From NCBI GenBank assembly GCA_005881825.1, contig VBEO01000075.1, positions 1 through 64,000 of the forward strand: 64,000 nucleotides of DNA, read 5' to 3'. The notes beneath the pieces were generated by a model. That model saw nothing but the letters and a program-made list of their open reading frames with translations. It had not been told where the DNA came from and did not search any database. A program made the translations under genes and the position numbers. The DNA comes from Chloroflexota bacterium (GTDB taxonomy: Bacteria; Chloroflexota; Dormibacteria; Dormibacterales; Dormibacteraceae). The first letter of the stretch is position 1. The number at the start of each line of letters is the position of its first letter. Of this stretch, positions 31,587-40,514 are shown piece after piece.

Positions 31587-32783
31587 CTAAACCGCCGCGC
31601 TGGCCTGCTCGGGAGCCGCCGGCAAGGGGTGCACCAGCGCCTCCACGTGGAGATCCTCGTAGGCCGGCCTGATGCTGGGGTCGGCCGCATGGGCGGCCAC
31701 CGTGGAGAGGATCGGGTGGCCGGCCAGCAGCCGCGTGGCCAGCGTGGCGAACCCGTTGGCGTCCGCCGGCCGGTTCAGGCGGCGGGCGGCGAAGCTCATG
31801 CCCGCGGCCAGGACGCCGGCGAGCCGGCGGGACTGGATCGGCAGCTTGCCCGCCGACTGCTCCTCGATCATCTGGCCGCCGCTCTCGTACAACCCTTCCA
31901 GGTACTGCACGCAGCCGAGCAGGAAGCGGCCGGTCGTCTCCTGGCCGACGTCCTTCACCTGGCCTGAGACGCGGGTTCCGTCTTCGGCCGCGGGGCGGGC
32001 GGTCTCCAGCCGGCCCTCCGCCAGGCGGAAGGCGGCGGCCAGCAGCATCAGGGAGCCGGTCAGCCGCAGGTCGGCCTCGCCGATATCGAGGTTGGCCGCC
32101 CAGGCGAAGTAGTCGCGCGCCAGCTCCGGATCGCCCGCGATGTGCTCCATCCAGCCCAGCCGGGCCAGGGCGTGGCCGACCAGGACCGGACTTGCCAGCG
32201 CCTGCCCCGAGTTCGCGGCCTCCCAGTAGAAGCTGCGGGACCGCTGGCGGTCGCCCAGCTCGAAAGCGGCATCGCCGGACCAGCGCAGAGCGCGCGCCTC
32301 GGTGACCACGTCGCCGTAGGCCTTGGCCTTGTTGCCGAGCCTGGCGAAGCACTCGGCGGCCTGGGCGGCCTGGCCGGCCTCCAGCCGCATGTGGCCCTCC
32401 TCGGCGATCGCCTTCAGCTCCGACACCCGCTTCCAGGCGCTGCCCAGGTGCGAGGCGGCTTTCCCATAAGCGTCCGCGGCCCCGGCCGTATTGCCAGACT
32501 CGCGAGCCTTGCGGGCGCGCGCCAGCTGGCGTCGGGCGGGCAGCGCGCGGGCTGCGCGGGCTCCGATCACGAGCAGGAACAGGCCGTCCACGGCGGCCGT
32601 GAGCCCCACCACCACGGCGCCGCCGGTCGGCGCCTTCGGCGCCAGAGCGAGGTCGACACCGACGCCGACCACGGCCAGGGCGATGCAGGTCCAGATCAGC
32701 CCGGTCCAGCGGCGGCCGTCGTCGGCCCGCAGCCACCGGGCCACCCACCACGAGCCGTTGAGCAGGGCGCCCTCGGCGAGCAT
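31587..32783 (-). CDS. TPR-containing membrane protein
   Basis: 398 residues. Two membrane segments near residues 25-45 and 55-75 are followed by a long helical region rich in alternating Ala/Leu/Gly helix pairs typical of TPR-like repeats (AADAYGKAASHLGSAWKRV, MRLEAGQAAQAAECFARLG, GEADLRLTGSLMLLAAAFRLAEG). No catalytic motif is seen. ATG at 32783 would overlap the natural stop (TGA) of the upstream receiver/MinD-like gene by a TGATG, so the two are probably co-translated. It may be a partner of that regulatory ATPase. Confidence 0.78.
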   Translation of the reverse strand: MLAEGALLNGSWWVARWLRADDGRRWTGLIWTCIALAVVGVGVDLALAPKAPTGGAVVVGLTAAVDGLFLLVIGARAARALPARRQLARARKARESGNTAGAADAYGKAASHLGSAWKRVSELKAIAEEGHMRLEAGQAAQAAECFARLGNKAKAYGDVVTEARALRWSGDAAFELGDRQRSRSFYWEAANSGQALASPVLVGHALARLGWMEHIAGDPELARDYFAWAANLDIGEADLRLTGSLMLLAAAFRLAEGRLETARPAAEDGTRVSGQVKDVGQETTGRFLLGCVQYLEGLYESGGQMIEEQSAGKLPIQSRRLAGVLAAGMSFAARRLNRPADANGFATLATRLLAGHPILSTVAAHAADPSIRPAYEDLHVEALVHPLPAAPEQASAAV

Positions 32784-34350
32784 CAAGCTGGCGCGCGAGC
32801 AGGGCCATGGCCTGGCCCAGCTGACCGTGGGGGTCGTCGTAAGCGGGCAGCTTGCCCTCCAGCGCGGATTGTTCGAGCCGGGCGCCCTGGTAGCGGATCT
32901 CGGCCGCGACCGGGTAGTTGACCAGGGCTTCGATCTCCTGCCGGTTCATCGTGGAGTGCGGCGTGCGGTGGTTGATCACCACGTGGAGGTGGCCGGCTGC
33001 CACCTGGAGCACGTCCTGCAGGATCCTCGACAGCTGGGTGAACGCTTTCAGCGAGGAGAGCTCCGGCGTCAGCACCACCAGCACCTGGTCGGACCGCTCC
33101 AGGATCGTGAGAGCGGCATCCGACAGCGTGATCCCGAGATCGACGACCAGGAACTGGAACTCCAACCGGAGGGCCTCCAGGGCGCGCTCCACCAGCTGGG
33201 GGCTGACCAGGTCGGCCTCCTCGGGCCGGATGGCGGCCGAGAGCACGTTCAGTGAGGAGCCGGGATGGCTGAGCACCGCGCTGCTGAGCAGCTCCCCGAA
33301 CTCGGGGCCGGCGTCGGCGAAGCGCGCCAGGCAGGTGGTCGGGGTGAGGCGCGTCAGCAGCGCGCAATCGTTGTAGGGGAGGGCCAGGTCGAAGAGGAGG
33401 ACATGGCCGGGCGCCCTGCGCGCCAGCAGGCCGGCCAGGTTGACGGCCACCGTCGACTTGCCGCTGCCACCCTTGGGCGAGTAGACGGCAATCGTCCGCG
33501 CGCTGCCCCGAGGCACCTCGGCCGAGGCCCGGTCGGCAAGGTGGCGAAGCTTGGCCTGGCGCTGGGTGGCGACGTTGCGGAGGTCGTCCAGTTGCTTGGA
33601 TCCGGGCGGCATCGTCCCGTGCAGGTCGCGGCGCTCCAGGATCACGACTTCGCTGCTCTCGAGCGCGCGCACGGTGGCCAGCGAGGGCTCGCCCGAGAAG
33701 AGCGATTCCGCGCCGAAGAAGTCTCCCGGCCCAATCACGGTCACGGGCAGGGCATGGCCGGACTGCGACTCCACCTCGACCTGGAAGAGGCCGCTGCGCA
33801 CGATGTGCAGCTGCGCGTTGCGATCGCCCTGCCGGAGCGGCAGGTCGCCGCGCTTGAGCTTGGCCGAGCGAGCCGCGGCGGCCAGCTTGCGCAGGGTCGC
33901 GGCCGGCACCGCGAAGAAGATCGCCGTGCTCTGCAGGATCTCCAGGAACGTGCTCAGCTCCCGAATGCCGGGTTCGTGGACGAGGACTGCCCGCCGCATC
34001 TGGGCGGCCAGCCGGGCCGCCAGCTCCTTGTTGTCGACCGGCTTGACGATGTAGTCGTCGGCGCCGACTTCGAGGCCCAGCACCACGTCGGCCTTGCCGG
34101 CCCGCCCCGTCAGCATCAGGATCGGGCAGGTCACGCCCTTGCTGCGCATCTCCCGGCAGAGGTCGGGCCCGGCCCTGTCCGGCAGCTCCCAGTCCAGGAG
34201 GATGGCGTCCGGTGCCGCCTCCAGGGCGAGGTCCAGACCTTCGGCCGCGGTCGCCGCCTCGTGCACCACGTAGCCCTGGAGCTGGCAGACGCTGGCCGCC
34301 AGCAGGCGCTGCCCCGGGTCGTCGTCGACGATCAGGACGCGCTTGGCCAC
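32783..34350 (-). CDS. Receiver + cyclic-nucleotide-binding + MinD/CpaE-like ATPase fusion (frame problem at its end)
   Basis: Domain order: response-regulator receiver (1-120; VDDD, phospho-Asp in LLDWEL at 53, Lys in IVKPVD), a cNMP-binding/CRP-like effector domain (about 130-250; GDLPLRQGDRNAQLHIV), then a MinD/ParA-type ATPase with deviant Walker A YSPKGGSGKSTVAVNL near 290. CpaE-like proteins of this kind guide pilus or secretion machines. GTG start at 34350. The frame runs on without a stop through the TPR gene in noncoding-looking sequence. A natural TGA overlapping the TPR start at 32783-32785 is two bases out of frame, so a small indel near 32800 is suspected. Confidence 0.8.
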
Positions 34351-34357
34351 CGGCCGC

Positions 34358-35896
34358 CTATGTTCGCAGCAATCTCCGCAGGATCTTGCCGGAGGGCGAT
34401 TTTGGAATCTCGCGGACGAACGCGACCTCGCGCACCTTCTTATAGGGCGCGACCCGCGCGGCCACGAAGTCCATCAGGTCCTGGGCGCTGACCGTGGCGT
34501 CTGGCACCGGCACCACGAAGGCCTTGGGAATCTCGCCGGCCTCGGTGTCGGCGCGCCCGATCACGGCCGCATCCGCCACCTGGGGGTGCGTCAGCAGCAG
34601 CGCCTCCAGCTCGGCCGGCGCCACCTGATACCCCTTGTACTTGATCAGCTCCTTGAGGCGGTCGACCACGTACAGGTAGCCGCGCTCGTCGACCCGGCCG
34701 ATGTCCCCGGTGCGCAGCCAACCGTCGGGCGTGATCATCTCCGCGGTCGCCTCGGGCTGGTTGAGGTAGCCCTTCATCACCTGCGGACCCCGCACCCAGA
34801 TCTCGCCTGTGTGGGGGGAGGGCCCCCCTTCCGGCGGGCCGGGCGAAGCCCTTCCCCCCGCCGCCCCCCCGCCCTCGACGATCCGGCACTCGGTGTTGGG
34901 ATGCAGCAGGCCGACCGAGCCCGGCGGCGGCGTGCCCTGGTCCTCGGGATGCATGTGGCTGCCCGGGCTGAGCTCCGTGAGGCCGTAGCCCTGCTTGACC
35001 AGGCAGCCGAAACGCTGCCCGACCTCGTCCGCCAGCGCCGGCGCCAGCGGGGCCGCGCCCGAGATGATCGTGCGCACGCTGGAGAGGTCGTACTTGTCGA
35101 CCAATGGATCGCGGGCCAGGCGCAGCAGCAGCGGCGGGACCAGGGGCAGGCGCGTGATCCGGTAGCGCTGGACGGCGGACAGGAAGGTCTCCATCTCGAA
35201 GCGCGGAAACACGACCAGAGTGGCGCCCCGGTAGAGGCCGAGGGCCAGGATCACCGAAAACCCGTAGATGTGGAAGAAGGGCAGCACGGCGGCGGTCACG
35301 TCGCGCTCGGTGGTGCCCTCGACCGGTCCCATCAGGAGCTGCATGGCGACCAGGTTGCGGTGGGTGAGCATCACGCCCTTGGGCACCCCGGTGGTGCCGC
35401 TGGAGTAGGGCAGGGCGACCACGTCCGAGGCCGGGTCGATCGCGACCTCTGGCGGCGGCCGGGAGCCGGCCGGGAGCACGGCGCCGAGCTCGTAGATGGC
35501 GCGCAGGCCTTCGAAGCGCGGCGCCAGCTCGTGCGTGGTGAAGGCGATGACGGCGCCCGAGTCGTCCAGCTGGCGCCGCGTCTCCTCGGCCGTGAAGGCC
35601 GGGTTGAGCGTAGTGACGATGCCGCCCAGCCGGGCGACGGCATAGGCGGCGACCGGGAAATCGACCCGGTTGGGCGTGCATAGAGCCGCCACCTCGCCCT
35701 TCGCAAAGCCGTCTTCGTGCAGCCTCGCGGCAAGGCGGTCGACGGCCTCGGCCAGCTGTGCATAGGTCATCATCCCGCCGGTTTCGGCGTCGATCAGCGC
35801 CGGGTGGTCACCCCGCTCCCGGGCCCGGCCCAAGATCAGCTCGGGCAGCGTAAGGCCCGGAATCTCGACGTCGGGGTACGGACTGCGATATATCAA
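34358..35896 (-). CDS. 4-coumarate-CoA-ligase-like acyl/aryl-CoA ligase
   Basis: 512 residues of the ANL family. Seen are ALPYSSGTTGVPKGVMLTH (P-loop), GYGLTELSPGSHMHP (A5), GWLRTGDIGRVDERGYL (A7), VDRLKELIKYKGYQVAPAELE (A8) and the catalytic Lys in PKSPSGKILRRLL. The closest resemblance is to plant-type 4CL, activating aromatic or fatty acids. Between NTECRIVEGG and TGEIWVRG there is a glycine/proline-rich insert of about 20 residues encoded by a palindromic GC-rich repeat. Probable TTG start at 35896, only 18 bases from the divergent livK ATG. It fits the aromatic island that follows. Confidence 0.88.
   Translation of the reverse strand: MIYRSPYPDVEIPGLTLPELILGRARERGDHPALIDAETGGMMTYAQLAEAVDRLAARLHEDGFAKGEVAALCTPNRVDFPVAAYAVARLGGIVTTLNPAFTAEETRRQLDDSGAVIAFTTHELAPRFEGLRAIYELGAVLPAGSRPPPEVAIDPASDVVALPYSSGTTGVPKGVMLTHRNLVAMQLLMGPVEGTTERDVTAAVLPFFHIYGFSVILALGLYRGATLVVFPRFEMETFLSAVQRYRITRLPLVPPLLLRLARDPLVDKYDLSSVRTIISGAAPLAPALADEVGQRFGCLVKQGYGLTELSPGSHMHPEDQGTPPPGSVGLLHPNTECRIVEGGGAAGGRASPGPPEGGPSPHTGEIWVRGPQVMKGYLNQPEATAEMITPDGWLRTGDIGRVDERGYLYVVDRLKELIKYKGYQVAPAELEALLLTHPQVADAAVIGRADTEAGEIPKAFVVPVPDATVSAQDLMDFVAARVAPYKKVREVAFVREIPKSPSGKILRRLLRT
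34808..34872. repeat. GC-rich palindromic repeat inside the CoA-ligase gene
   Basis: A stretch of G/C runs with internal dyads (GGGGGAGGGCCCCCC, GGCGGGCC and GAAGGGGG-like arms) that encodes a low-complexity Gly/Pro/Ser insert, and that stands in place of the usual short loop before GEIWVRG. Its CCTCCC/GGGAGG style matches the repeats at 38568, 46581 and 59565. Confidence 0.45.
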
Positions 35897-35914
35897 TGGG
35901 CAGAGGGGGTGCTC

Positions 35915-37117
35915 ATGCGAAAACTCACGCTACTAATCACGGCCATCGCCACCGCCGCCTGTGCGGGCGGAGCGGCGCCGCAGTCGCAAGCCAGTCCCGG
36001 GGCACCGATCAAGATCGGGCTGCTCACCTCCCTGACCGGCAACTACGCGCCACTGGGGACCAACGACAAGCTGGCGGCGCAGCAGATGGTCGACGCCGTC
36101 AACGCCAAGGGCGGCGTGGCCGGGCACCACATCGACCTGATCATCGAGGACGACCAGTCCAACCCGACCCAGACCATCATCTCCTACAACAAGCTGATCG
36201 ACGAGGGCGTCGTCGCCATCGAAGGACCGCCCCAGTCGACCGCCGAGCTGGCCCTGAAGCCGATCGTCGGGCAGAAGAAGATTCCCGACGTCTCGGTGGG
36301 CGCCAGCGACGACCAGGTGATCCCGGTCGAGCCTTACATGTTCCAGACCACGCCGCTGGCCTCGCAGGTGTCGAAGGCCTGCCTCAAGCAGATCCAGGCC
36401 CTGAAGTTCACCAAGCTGGCGATGCTGACCGACACCAAGAACGCCTACGCGATCAAGGGCCACGACGTCACCAAGAACCTGGTCTCCCAGTTCGGCATCA
36501 CGATCGTCGATGACGAATCCTTCGAGACCACGCAGACCAACTTCGCCACCCAGATCGCCAAGATCGTGGCCGCCAAGCCGGACATCCTCCTGGTCTGGGC
36601 GACGGGCGCGCCCCCGGTGATCATCACCAAGCAGTGGGGCGGTGCCAAGACGGGTATCCCGCTGATGATGACCGCGGCCGAGGCTTCGCCCCTGTACGTC
36701 AACCCCGCCGAACCCGAGGTGGAGGGGGTCTACGTGCAGGCCACGCTGGGCGTGCTCGGCCAGAACGTCCCCTCCTCCAACAAGTTCAAGAAGCTGATCG
36801 ACGATTTCGCCCAGCCCTTCCAGACCGCCAACGGCACCTGGCCGCCGCAGTTCGCCTGGGACTCGATGCTGGCGATGACCTTCATCTTCGACGCCATCAA
36901 GCGCAAGGGGACCAACCCCGACCAGATCCAGGCCGGGCTGGAGAGCATCAACCTGGACACGCCGCAGGGCCACTACACCTACGGCAAGGACAAGCACTAC
37001 GGGATGCCCGACTCCTCGAACCTGATGGCCACGGTGCAGAGCAAGGGATTCGTCCCCACGCCGGAGACACAGGCCGTCCTCGCCTCCGCGGGGACGGGCG
37101 CCAGCACCCAGTCCTGA
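35915..37117 (+). CDS. livK: Branched-chain amino acid-type ABC transporter substrate-binding lipoprotein
   Basis: 400 residues. A lipoprotein signal (LLITAIATAACAGG) anchors a periplasmic-type binding protein with IKIGLLTSLTGNYAPLG at its N-terminus and the LivK pattern LAAQQMVDAVNAKGGVAGH. In aromatic catabolism loci such proteins bind aromatic acids. ATG at 35915 has AGAGGGGG upstream. LivG, LivF, LivH and LivM genes follow in order, forming a complete importer. The ligand is inferred from the surrounding aromatic genes. Confidence 0.9.
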   Translation: MRKLTLLITAIATAACAGGAAPQSQASPGAPIKIGLLTSLTGNYAPLGTNDKLAAQQMVDAVNAKGGVAGHHIDLIIEDDQSNPTQTIISYNKLIDEGVVAIEGPPQSTAELALKPIVGQKKIPDVSVGASDDQVIPVEPYMFQTTPLASQVSKACLKQIQALKFTKLAMLTDTKNAYAIKGHDVTKNLVSQFGITIVDDESFETTQTNFATQIAKIVAAKPDILLVWATGAPPVIITKQWGGAKTGIPLMMTAAEASPLYVNPAEPEVEGVYVQATLGVLGQNVPSSNKFKKLIDDFAQPFQTANGTWPPQFAWDSMLAMTFIFDAIKRKGTNPDQIQAGLESINLDTPQGHYTYGKDKHYGMPDSSNLMATVQSKGFVPTPETQAVLASAGTGASTQS

Positions 37118-37118
37118 C

Positions 37119-37883
37119 CTGCTCGAGACCCAGGGGCTGACCCGCCGCTTCGGCGGCGTGGTCGCGGTCAACCAGGTCTCGATCCGGGTCGCCGGCGGAG
37201 AGCTGCACGGCGTGATCGGGCCCAACGGGGCCGGCAAGTCCACGCTTTTCCACCTGGTCACCGGCCACCTGCGGCCTACCGCGGGCGAGGTCCTCTTCGA
37301 AGGCCGCGCCATCAGCCGCCTGCCCGCCCACCGCCGGGCGCGGCTGGGCATCGCGATCGCTTTCCAGGCCGTTCGCCTGTTCCGGGGCATGACCGTCCTC
37401 GAGAACGTGATGGTGGGCGCCCACGCGCGCACCCGGACCAGCTTCGCCGAAGCCGCGCTGCGGGTCGGCCGCACCCGGCGCGAGGAGCGTGAGATCCGGT
37501 CGGCTGCCGAGGCCGCGCTAGAGCGCGTAGGCCTGACGCCGGTGGCGGGGAGGGCGGCGGAATCGCTGCCGTTGGGCCAGCAGCGTGCTGTGCAGGTGGC
37601 GCGGGCGCTTTGCGGGCGGCCCCGGCTGCTGCTGCTCGACGAGCCCGCGTCCGGGCTGCGCGGCTTTGAGCGCCAGCAGCTCTCGGACCTCTTCGCGGAT
37701 CTGCGCGCCGAGGGCCTGACCATGCTCCTGGTCGAGCACGACGTCGGCTTCGTGACCCGGCTGGCCACGGCCATCACGGTCCTCGACCGCGGGCGCGTGA
37801 TCGCCGAGGGGCCGCCCGCGGAGATCCGCCGCGACCCCGCGGTGATCGCGGCGTACCTGGGCCAGGAGGCGCAGTCCGCGTGA
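37119..37883 (+). CDS. livG: Liv-type ABC transporter ATPase (LivG-like)
   Basis: About 254 residues with GVIGPNGAGKSTLFHLVTG (Walker A), ESLPLGQQRAVQVARAL (signature variant), LLLLDEPASGL (Walker B) and a switch His in LLVEHDVGFV. FQAVRLFRGMTVLENVMVG is the LivG Q-loop region. The first canonical start is GTG 37158, but the family N-terminus (LLETQGLTRRFGG) extends to a CTG at 37119, one base after the livK stop. It overlaps livF by GTGA. Confidence 0.88.
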   Translation: MLETQGLTRRFGGVVAVNQVSIRVAGGELHGVIGPNGAGKSTLFHLVTGHLRPTAGEVLFEGRAISRLPAHRRARLGIAIAFQAVRLFRGMTVLENVMVGAHARTRTSFAEAALRVGRTRREEREIRSAAEAALERVGLTPVAGRAAESLPLGQQRAVQVARALCGRPRLLLLDEPASGLRGFERQQLSDLFADLRAEGLTMLLVEHDVGFVTRLATAITVLDRGRVIAEGPPAEIRRDPAVIAAYLGQEAQSA

Positions 37884-38617
37884 TCCTGGAGGTGCGCGAG
37901 CTGGTCGTCCGCTACGGCCAGGCCACCGCCCTGGACGGCGTGAGCCTTGAGGTCGGCGAGGGCGAGATGGTCGCGCTGGTGGGCCCCAACGGGGCCGGCA
38001 AGACGACGCTGCTCAACACCATCTCGGGCCTGATCCGGCCGGCCTCCGGAAGCATCCGCACCGCCGGGCGGGTGGTGCAGGTGCCCGAGGGCAGGCAGCT
38101 CTTCGGCGATATGACGGTAGAGGACAACCTGCGCCTGGGCGCCTGGCGGGTCCGGGACCGGAACCTGAGCCACATCTACGAGCTGTTTCCGCCGCTGTCA
38201 GAGATGCGCCGGCGGCGGGCTTACACGCTCTCCGGCGGCGAGCAGCAGATGGTGGCGGTGGGCCGCGCGCTCATGGGCGGCCCCCAGCTGCTGGCGGTCG
38301 ACGAGCTGTCGCTGGGCCTGGCGCCGCTGGTGGTGCAGAACCTGGCCGAGCACGTGGTCCGCCTCAACCGCGAGTCGGGCATGGCAGTCCTCCTGGTCGA
38401 GCAGAACGCGCGCCTGGCCCTGGATATCTGCGCCCGCGCCTACGTGCTGGAGGCCGGGCGGCTGGCGATGGCCGGCCAGAGCGCCGAGCTCCGCCGCAGC
38501 CCGGCCGTGCAGGCCGCCTATCTCGGCGGTGCCGTGGGGGAGGGCGAGGCGGTTCGCGCGCCAGCGACCTCCCCCCGCACCGCGGGGGGAGGCGAAGGAG
38601 GGGGGACCGCGCCATGA
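37880..38617 (+). CDS. livF: Liv-type ABC transporter ATPase (LivF-like), with short internal gap
   Basis: 245 residues with ALVGPNGAGKTTLLNTISGL, TLSGGEQQMVAVGRAL, LLAVDELSLGLAPL and VLLVEQNARLAL. Between SGSIRTAG and RVVQVPEGRQLF it is about 14 residues shorter than the second LivF in this window (54090-54694), lacking the usual loop before VPEGR, an in-frame gap. The last 30 residues (GEGEAVRAPATSPRTAGGGE onward) are encoded by a palindromic repeat, so the natural C-terminus probably ended near AAYLGG. The end overlaps livH by 4 bases. Confidence 0.88.
   Translation: MILEVRELVVRYGQATALDGVSLEVGEGEMVALVGPNGAGKTTLLNTISGLIRPASGSIRTAGRVVQVPEGRQLFGDMTVEDNLRLGAWRVRDRNLSHIYELFPPLSEMRRRRAYTLSGGEQQMVAVGRALMGGPQLLAVDELSLGLAPLVVQNLAEHVVRLNRESGMAVLLVEQNARLALDICARAYVLEAGRLAMAGQSAELRRSPAVQAAYLGGAVGEGEAVRAPATSPRTAGGGEGGGTAP
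38568..38592. repeat. CCTCCCCCC palindromic repeat at the 3' end of livF
   Basis: Perfect 11-base arms CCTCCCCCCGC and GCGGGGGGAGG around a 3-base loop. The repeat extends the livF reading frame and reaches almost to the livH start. It matches the style of the repeats at 46581 and 59565. It may form a hairpin modulating translation of livH. Confidence 0.75.
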
Positions 38618-39468
38618 GCTTCTTCCTGGGCGTCGTCTCCTCGGGAGTGGCCACCGGCGCCGCCTTTGCCCTGGTGGCTACCGGCTTCGTGGTCATCCAC
38701 CGGGTGACGCGCGTCGTCAACTTCGCGCAGGGCGTCTTCTCTGTCGTGGCCGGGATGCTGTGCGCGGCGCTCTTGACCCTGGGCCTGCCGCACTTCCTGG
38801 CGGAGGTAGTCGCAATCCTGGCTGCCATCGCGGCGGGATTCGGCGTGGGGCTGGTCGCGATCGGGCGCCGGGGCACGCCGCCGCTGGCGTCGCTGATCAT
38901 CACTCTCGGGGTGGGGGTCCTCTCCTACGCCGTCGTGATCCTGCTCTGGGGTGACGGGCCGGTGTCGTTCTCCATGCTGCAGGGCCAGGTCGACGTCGGC
39001 GGGGTGACCATGCTCTGGCAGTACGTGCTGATCGTGGCCGCCACCGCGGTCACCTTCGGTGCCCTGATGCTGTTCTTCAACCTCACCTACGTCGGCAAGG
39101 CGCTGACCGCCTGCTACAGCAACCCCCACGCCGCCCGGCTGGTCGGCATCGACGTACGCCGCATGGGCCTGCTCGCCTTCGCGATCGGCGGCGGCCTGGG
39201 CGGCCTGGCGGGGGTGCTCCTGACCCCGCTGCAGCCGGTCGAGTTCGACTCCGACGTCAGCATCGCCATCAACGGATTCGCGGCGGCCATCTTCGGCGGC
39301 CTGCTGCGGCCGGGCACGGCCCTTGTCGGCGGGTTGGTGCTGGGGGTCGCCGAGGCGCTGGTCTCGGGCTACTCGCGCTACGCCTCCCTGCAGAGCGGCG
39401 TGGCCCTGGTCCTGATCCTGGGGATCATGGTCTACCAGGCCGGGCGCCGCCCCGAGGGCGCGGAATGA
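38614..39468 (+). CDS. livH: Liv-type ABC permease (LivH-like)
   Basis: 284 residues with eight or nine membrane helices and the LivH signature: VATGAAFALVATGFVVIHRVTRVVNFAQG near the N-terminus and GGGLGGLAGVLLTP in the cytoplasmic loop. It forms the translocation pore with LivM. ATG at 38614 overlaps livF by 4 bases and its end overlaps livM by 4 bases. Confidence 0.9.
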   Translation: MSFFLGVVSSGVATGAAFALVATGFVVIHRVTRVVNFAQGVFSVVAGMLCAALLTLGLPHFLAEVVAILAAIAAGFGVGLVAIGRRGTPPLASLIITLGVGVLSYAVVILLWGDGPVSFSMLQGQVDVGGVTMLWQYVLIVAATAVTFGALMLFFNLTYVGKALTACYSNPHAARLVGIDVRRMGLLAFAIGGGLGGLAGVLLTPLQPVEFDSDVSIAINGFAAAIFGGLLRPGTALVGGLVLGVAEALVSGYSRYASLQSGVALVLILGIMVYQAGRRPEGAE

Positions 39469-40514
39469 GGCTCGGCTTCTGGCTTGGGTTGGCGGCGGCT
39501 GTAGGTTCGCTGCTGCTGCCGCTCCTGCTCTACGACGCGGAGCTGACCATCTACGTCTTCATCGGTCTCTCGATCATCGTGGTCGCGGGCCTCAACCTGC
39601 TTTACGGCTTCGCCGGCCAGGTCTCCTTGGGCCAGGGCGCCTTCTACGCGATAGGCGCCTACTGCGCGGGGATCCTGGCCCGGCGGGGGATCCCACCGCT
39701 GGCCGCGCTGCTGCTGGCGCCGGTGCTGACGGCGGCGGTGGCTGTGGTGGTCGGCCTGCCCGTGCTGCGCCTGCGCGGCCATTACCTGGCCTTCGCCACC
39801 CTGGCCTTCCAGCTGATCGTGCTCTCGATCGCCGGCCAGTTCCGGGAGCTGACCGGCGGCGACACCGGTCTCACCGGGATTCCCGACCTCACCGTGGCCG
39901 GCGTCGGCTTTCCGCTCGAGCGGCGGGCGTTCGGCTACGCCTACCTGACCTGGGTCCTCACCGCGCTGGCCCTGCTCCTGGTGCACAACCTGGTCGCCAG
40001 CCGGCCGGGCCGCGGCCTGCGGGCGCTGGCCACCTCCGAGGCGGCGGCCCGCGGCTCAGGGGTGCCGGTGGGGCGCTACAAGCTGCAGGTTTTCGCCCTG
40101 GCCGCCGCCTTCGCCGGCCTGGCCGGAGGCGTCTACGCGTTCTTCCTCTCCTATATCGCCCCCGGCTCGTTCCCGATCCTGCTCTCCATCCAGTTCCTGG
40201 TCATGTCCGCGGTGGGCGGGGTGGCCGTGGTCTGGGGGCCGGTGCTGGGGGCCGTGCTGATCTACATCCTGGCGCAGGTGCTGCAGACCATCGGCTCGCA
40301 GCCCGGGATGCCCCTGCACGCGCCCGCCGAGCTGAACTACGCGGTCTACGGGCTGGTGCTGATCCTGATCATGCTGCTGCTGCCAGAGGGCATCGTGCCG
40401 GCGCTCAGGTCGGCAGTGGCGTCAGGCCGGCTTCGATCTCCTGGCGGCGCGGCTCCAGGAATGGCGGCAGGGCCAGGTGGTGCCCCAGTTCCGCCGCCGG
40501 CTCGTCGGCAGTGA
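39465..40514 (+). CDS. livM: Liv-type ABC permease (LivM-like)
   Basis: About 349 residues, with the LivM pattern NLLYGFAGQVSLGQGAFYAIGAY, GLPVLRLRGHYLAFATLAF and AAAFAGLAGGVYAFF. The natural C-terminus LLLPEGIVPALRS is followed by a low-complexity tail that overlaps the opposite-strand VOC gene by 110 bases. A stop would be expected near 40420, so the tail is probably artificial or the result of a lost stop. Confidence 0.86.
   Translation: MRLGFWLGLAAAVGSLLLPLLLYDAELTIYVFIGLSIIVVAGLNLLYGFAGQVSLGQGAFYAIGAYCAGILARRGIPPLAALLLAPVLTAAVAVVVGLPVLRLRGHYLAFATLAFQLIVLSIAGQFRELTGGDTGLTGIPDLTVAGVGFPLERRAFGYAYLTWVLTALALLLVHNLVASRPGRGLRALATSEAAARGSGVPVGRYKLQVFALAAAFAGLAGGVYAFFLSYIAPGSFPILLSIQFLVMSAVGGVAVVWGPVLGAVLIYILAQVLQTIGSQPGMPLHAPAELNYAVYGLVLILIMLLLPEGIVPALRSAVASGRLRSPGGAAPGMAAGPGGAPVPPPARRQ

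Noticed and set aside
31477-32783. Continuation of the receiver/MinD frame through the TPR gene to 31477
   Set aside because: The translated tail is low-complexity Arg/Gly sequence, whereas the TPR membrane protein frame on the same strand is clearly coding.
35933-38173. Very long minus-strand frame opposite livK, livG and livF
   Set aside because: Antisense to three well-recognised transporter genes and with no family features.
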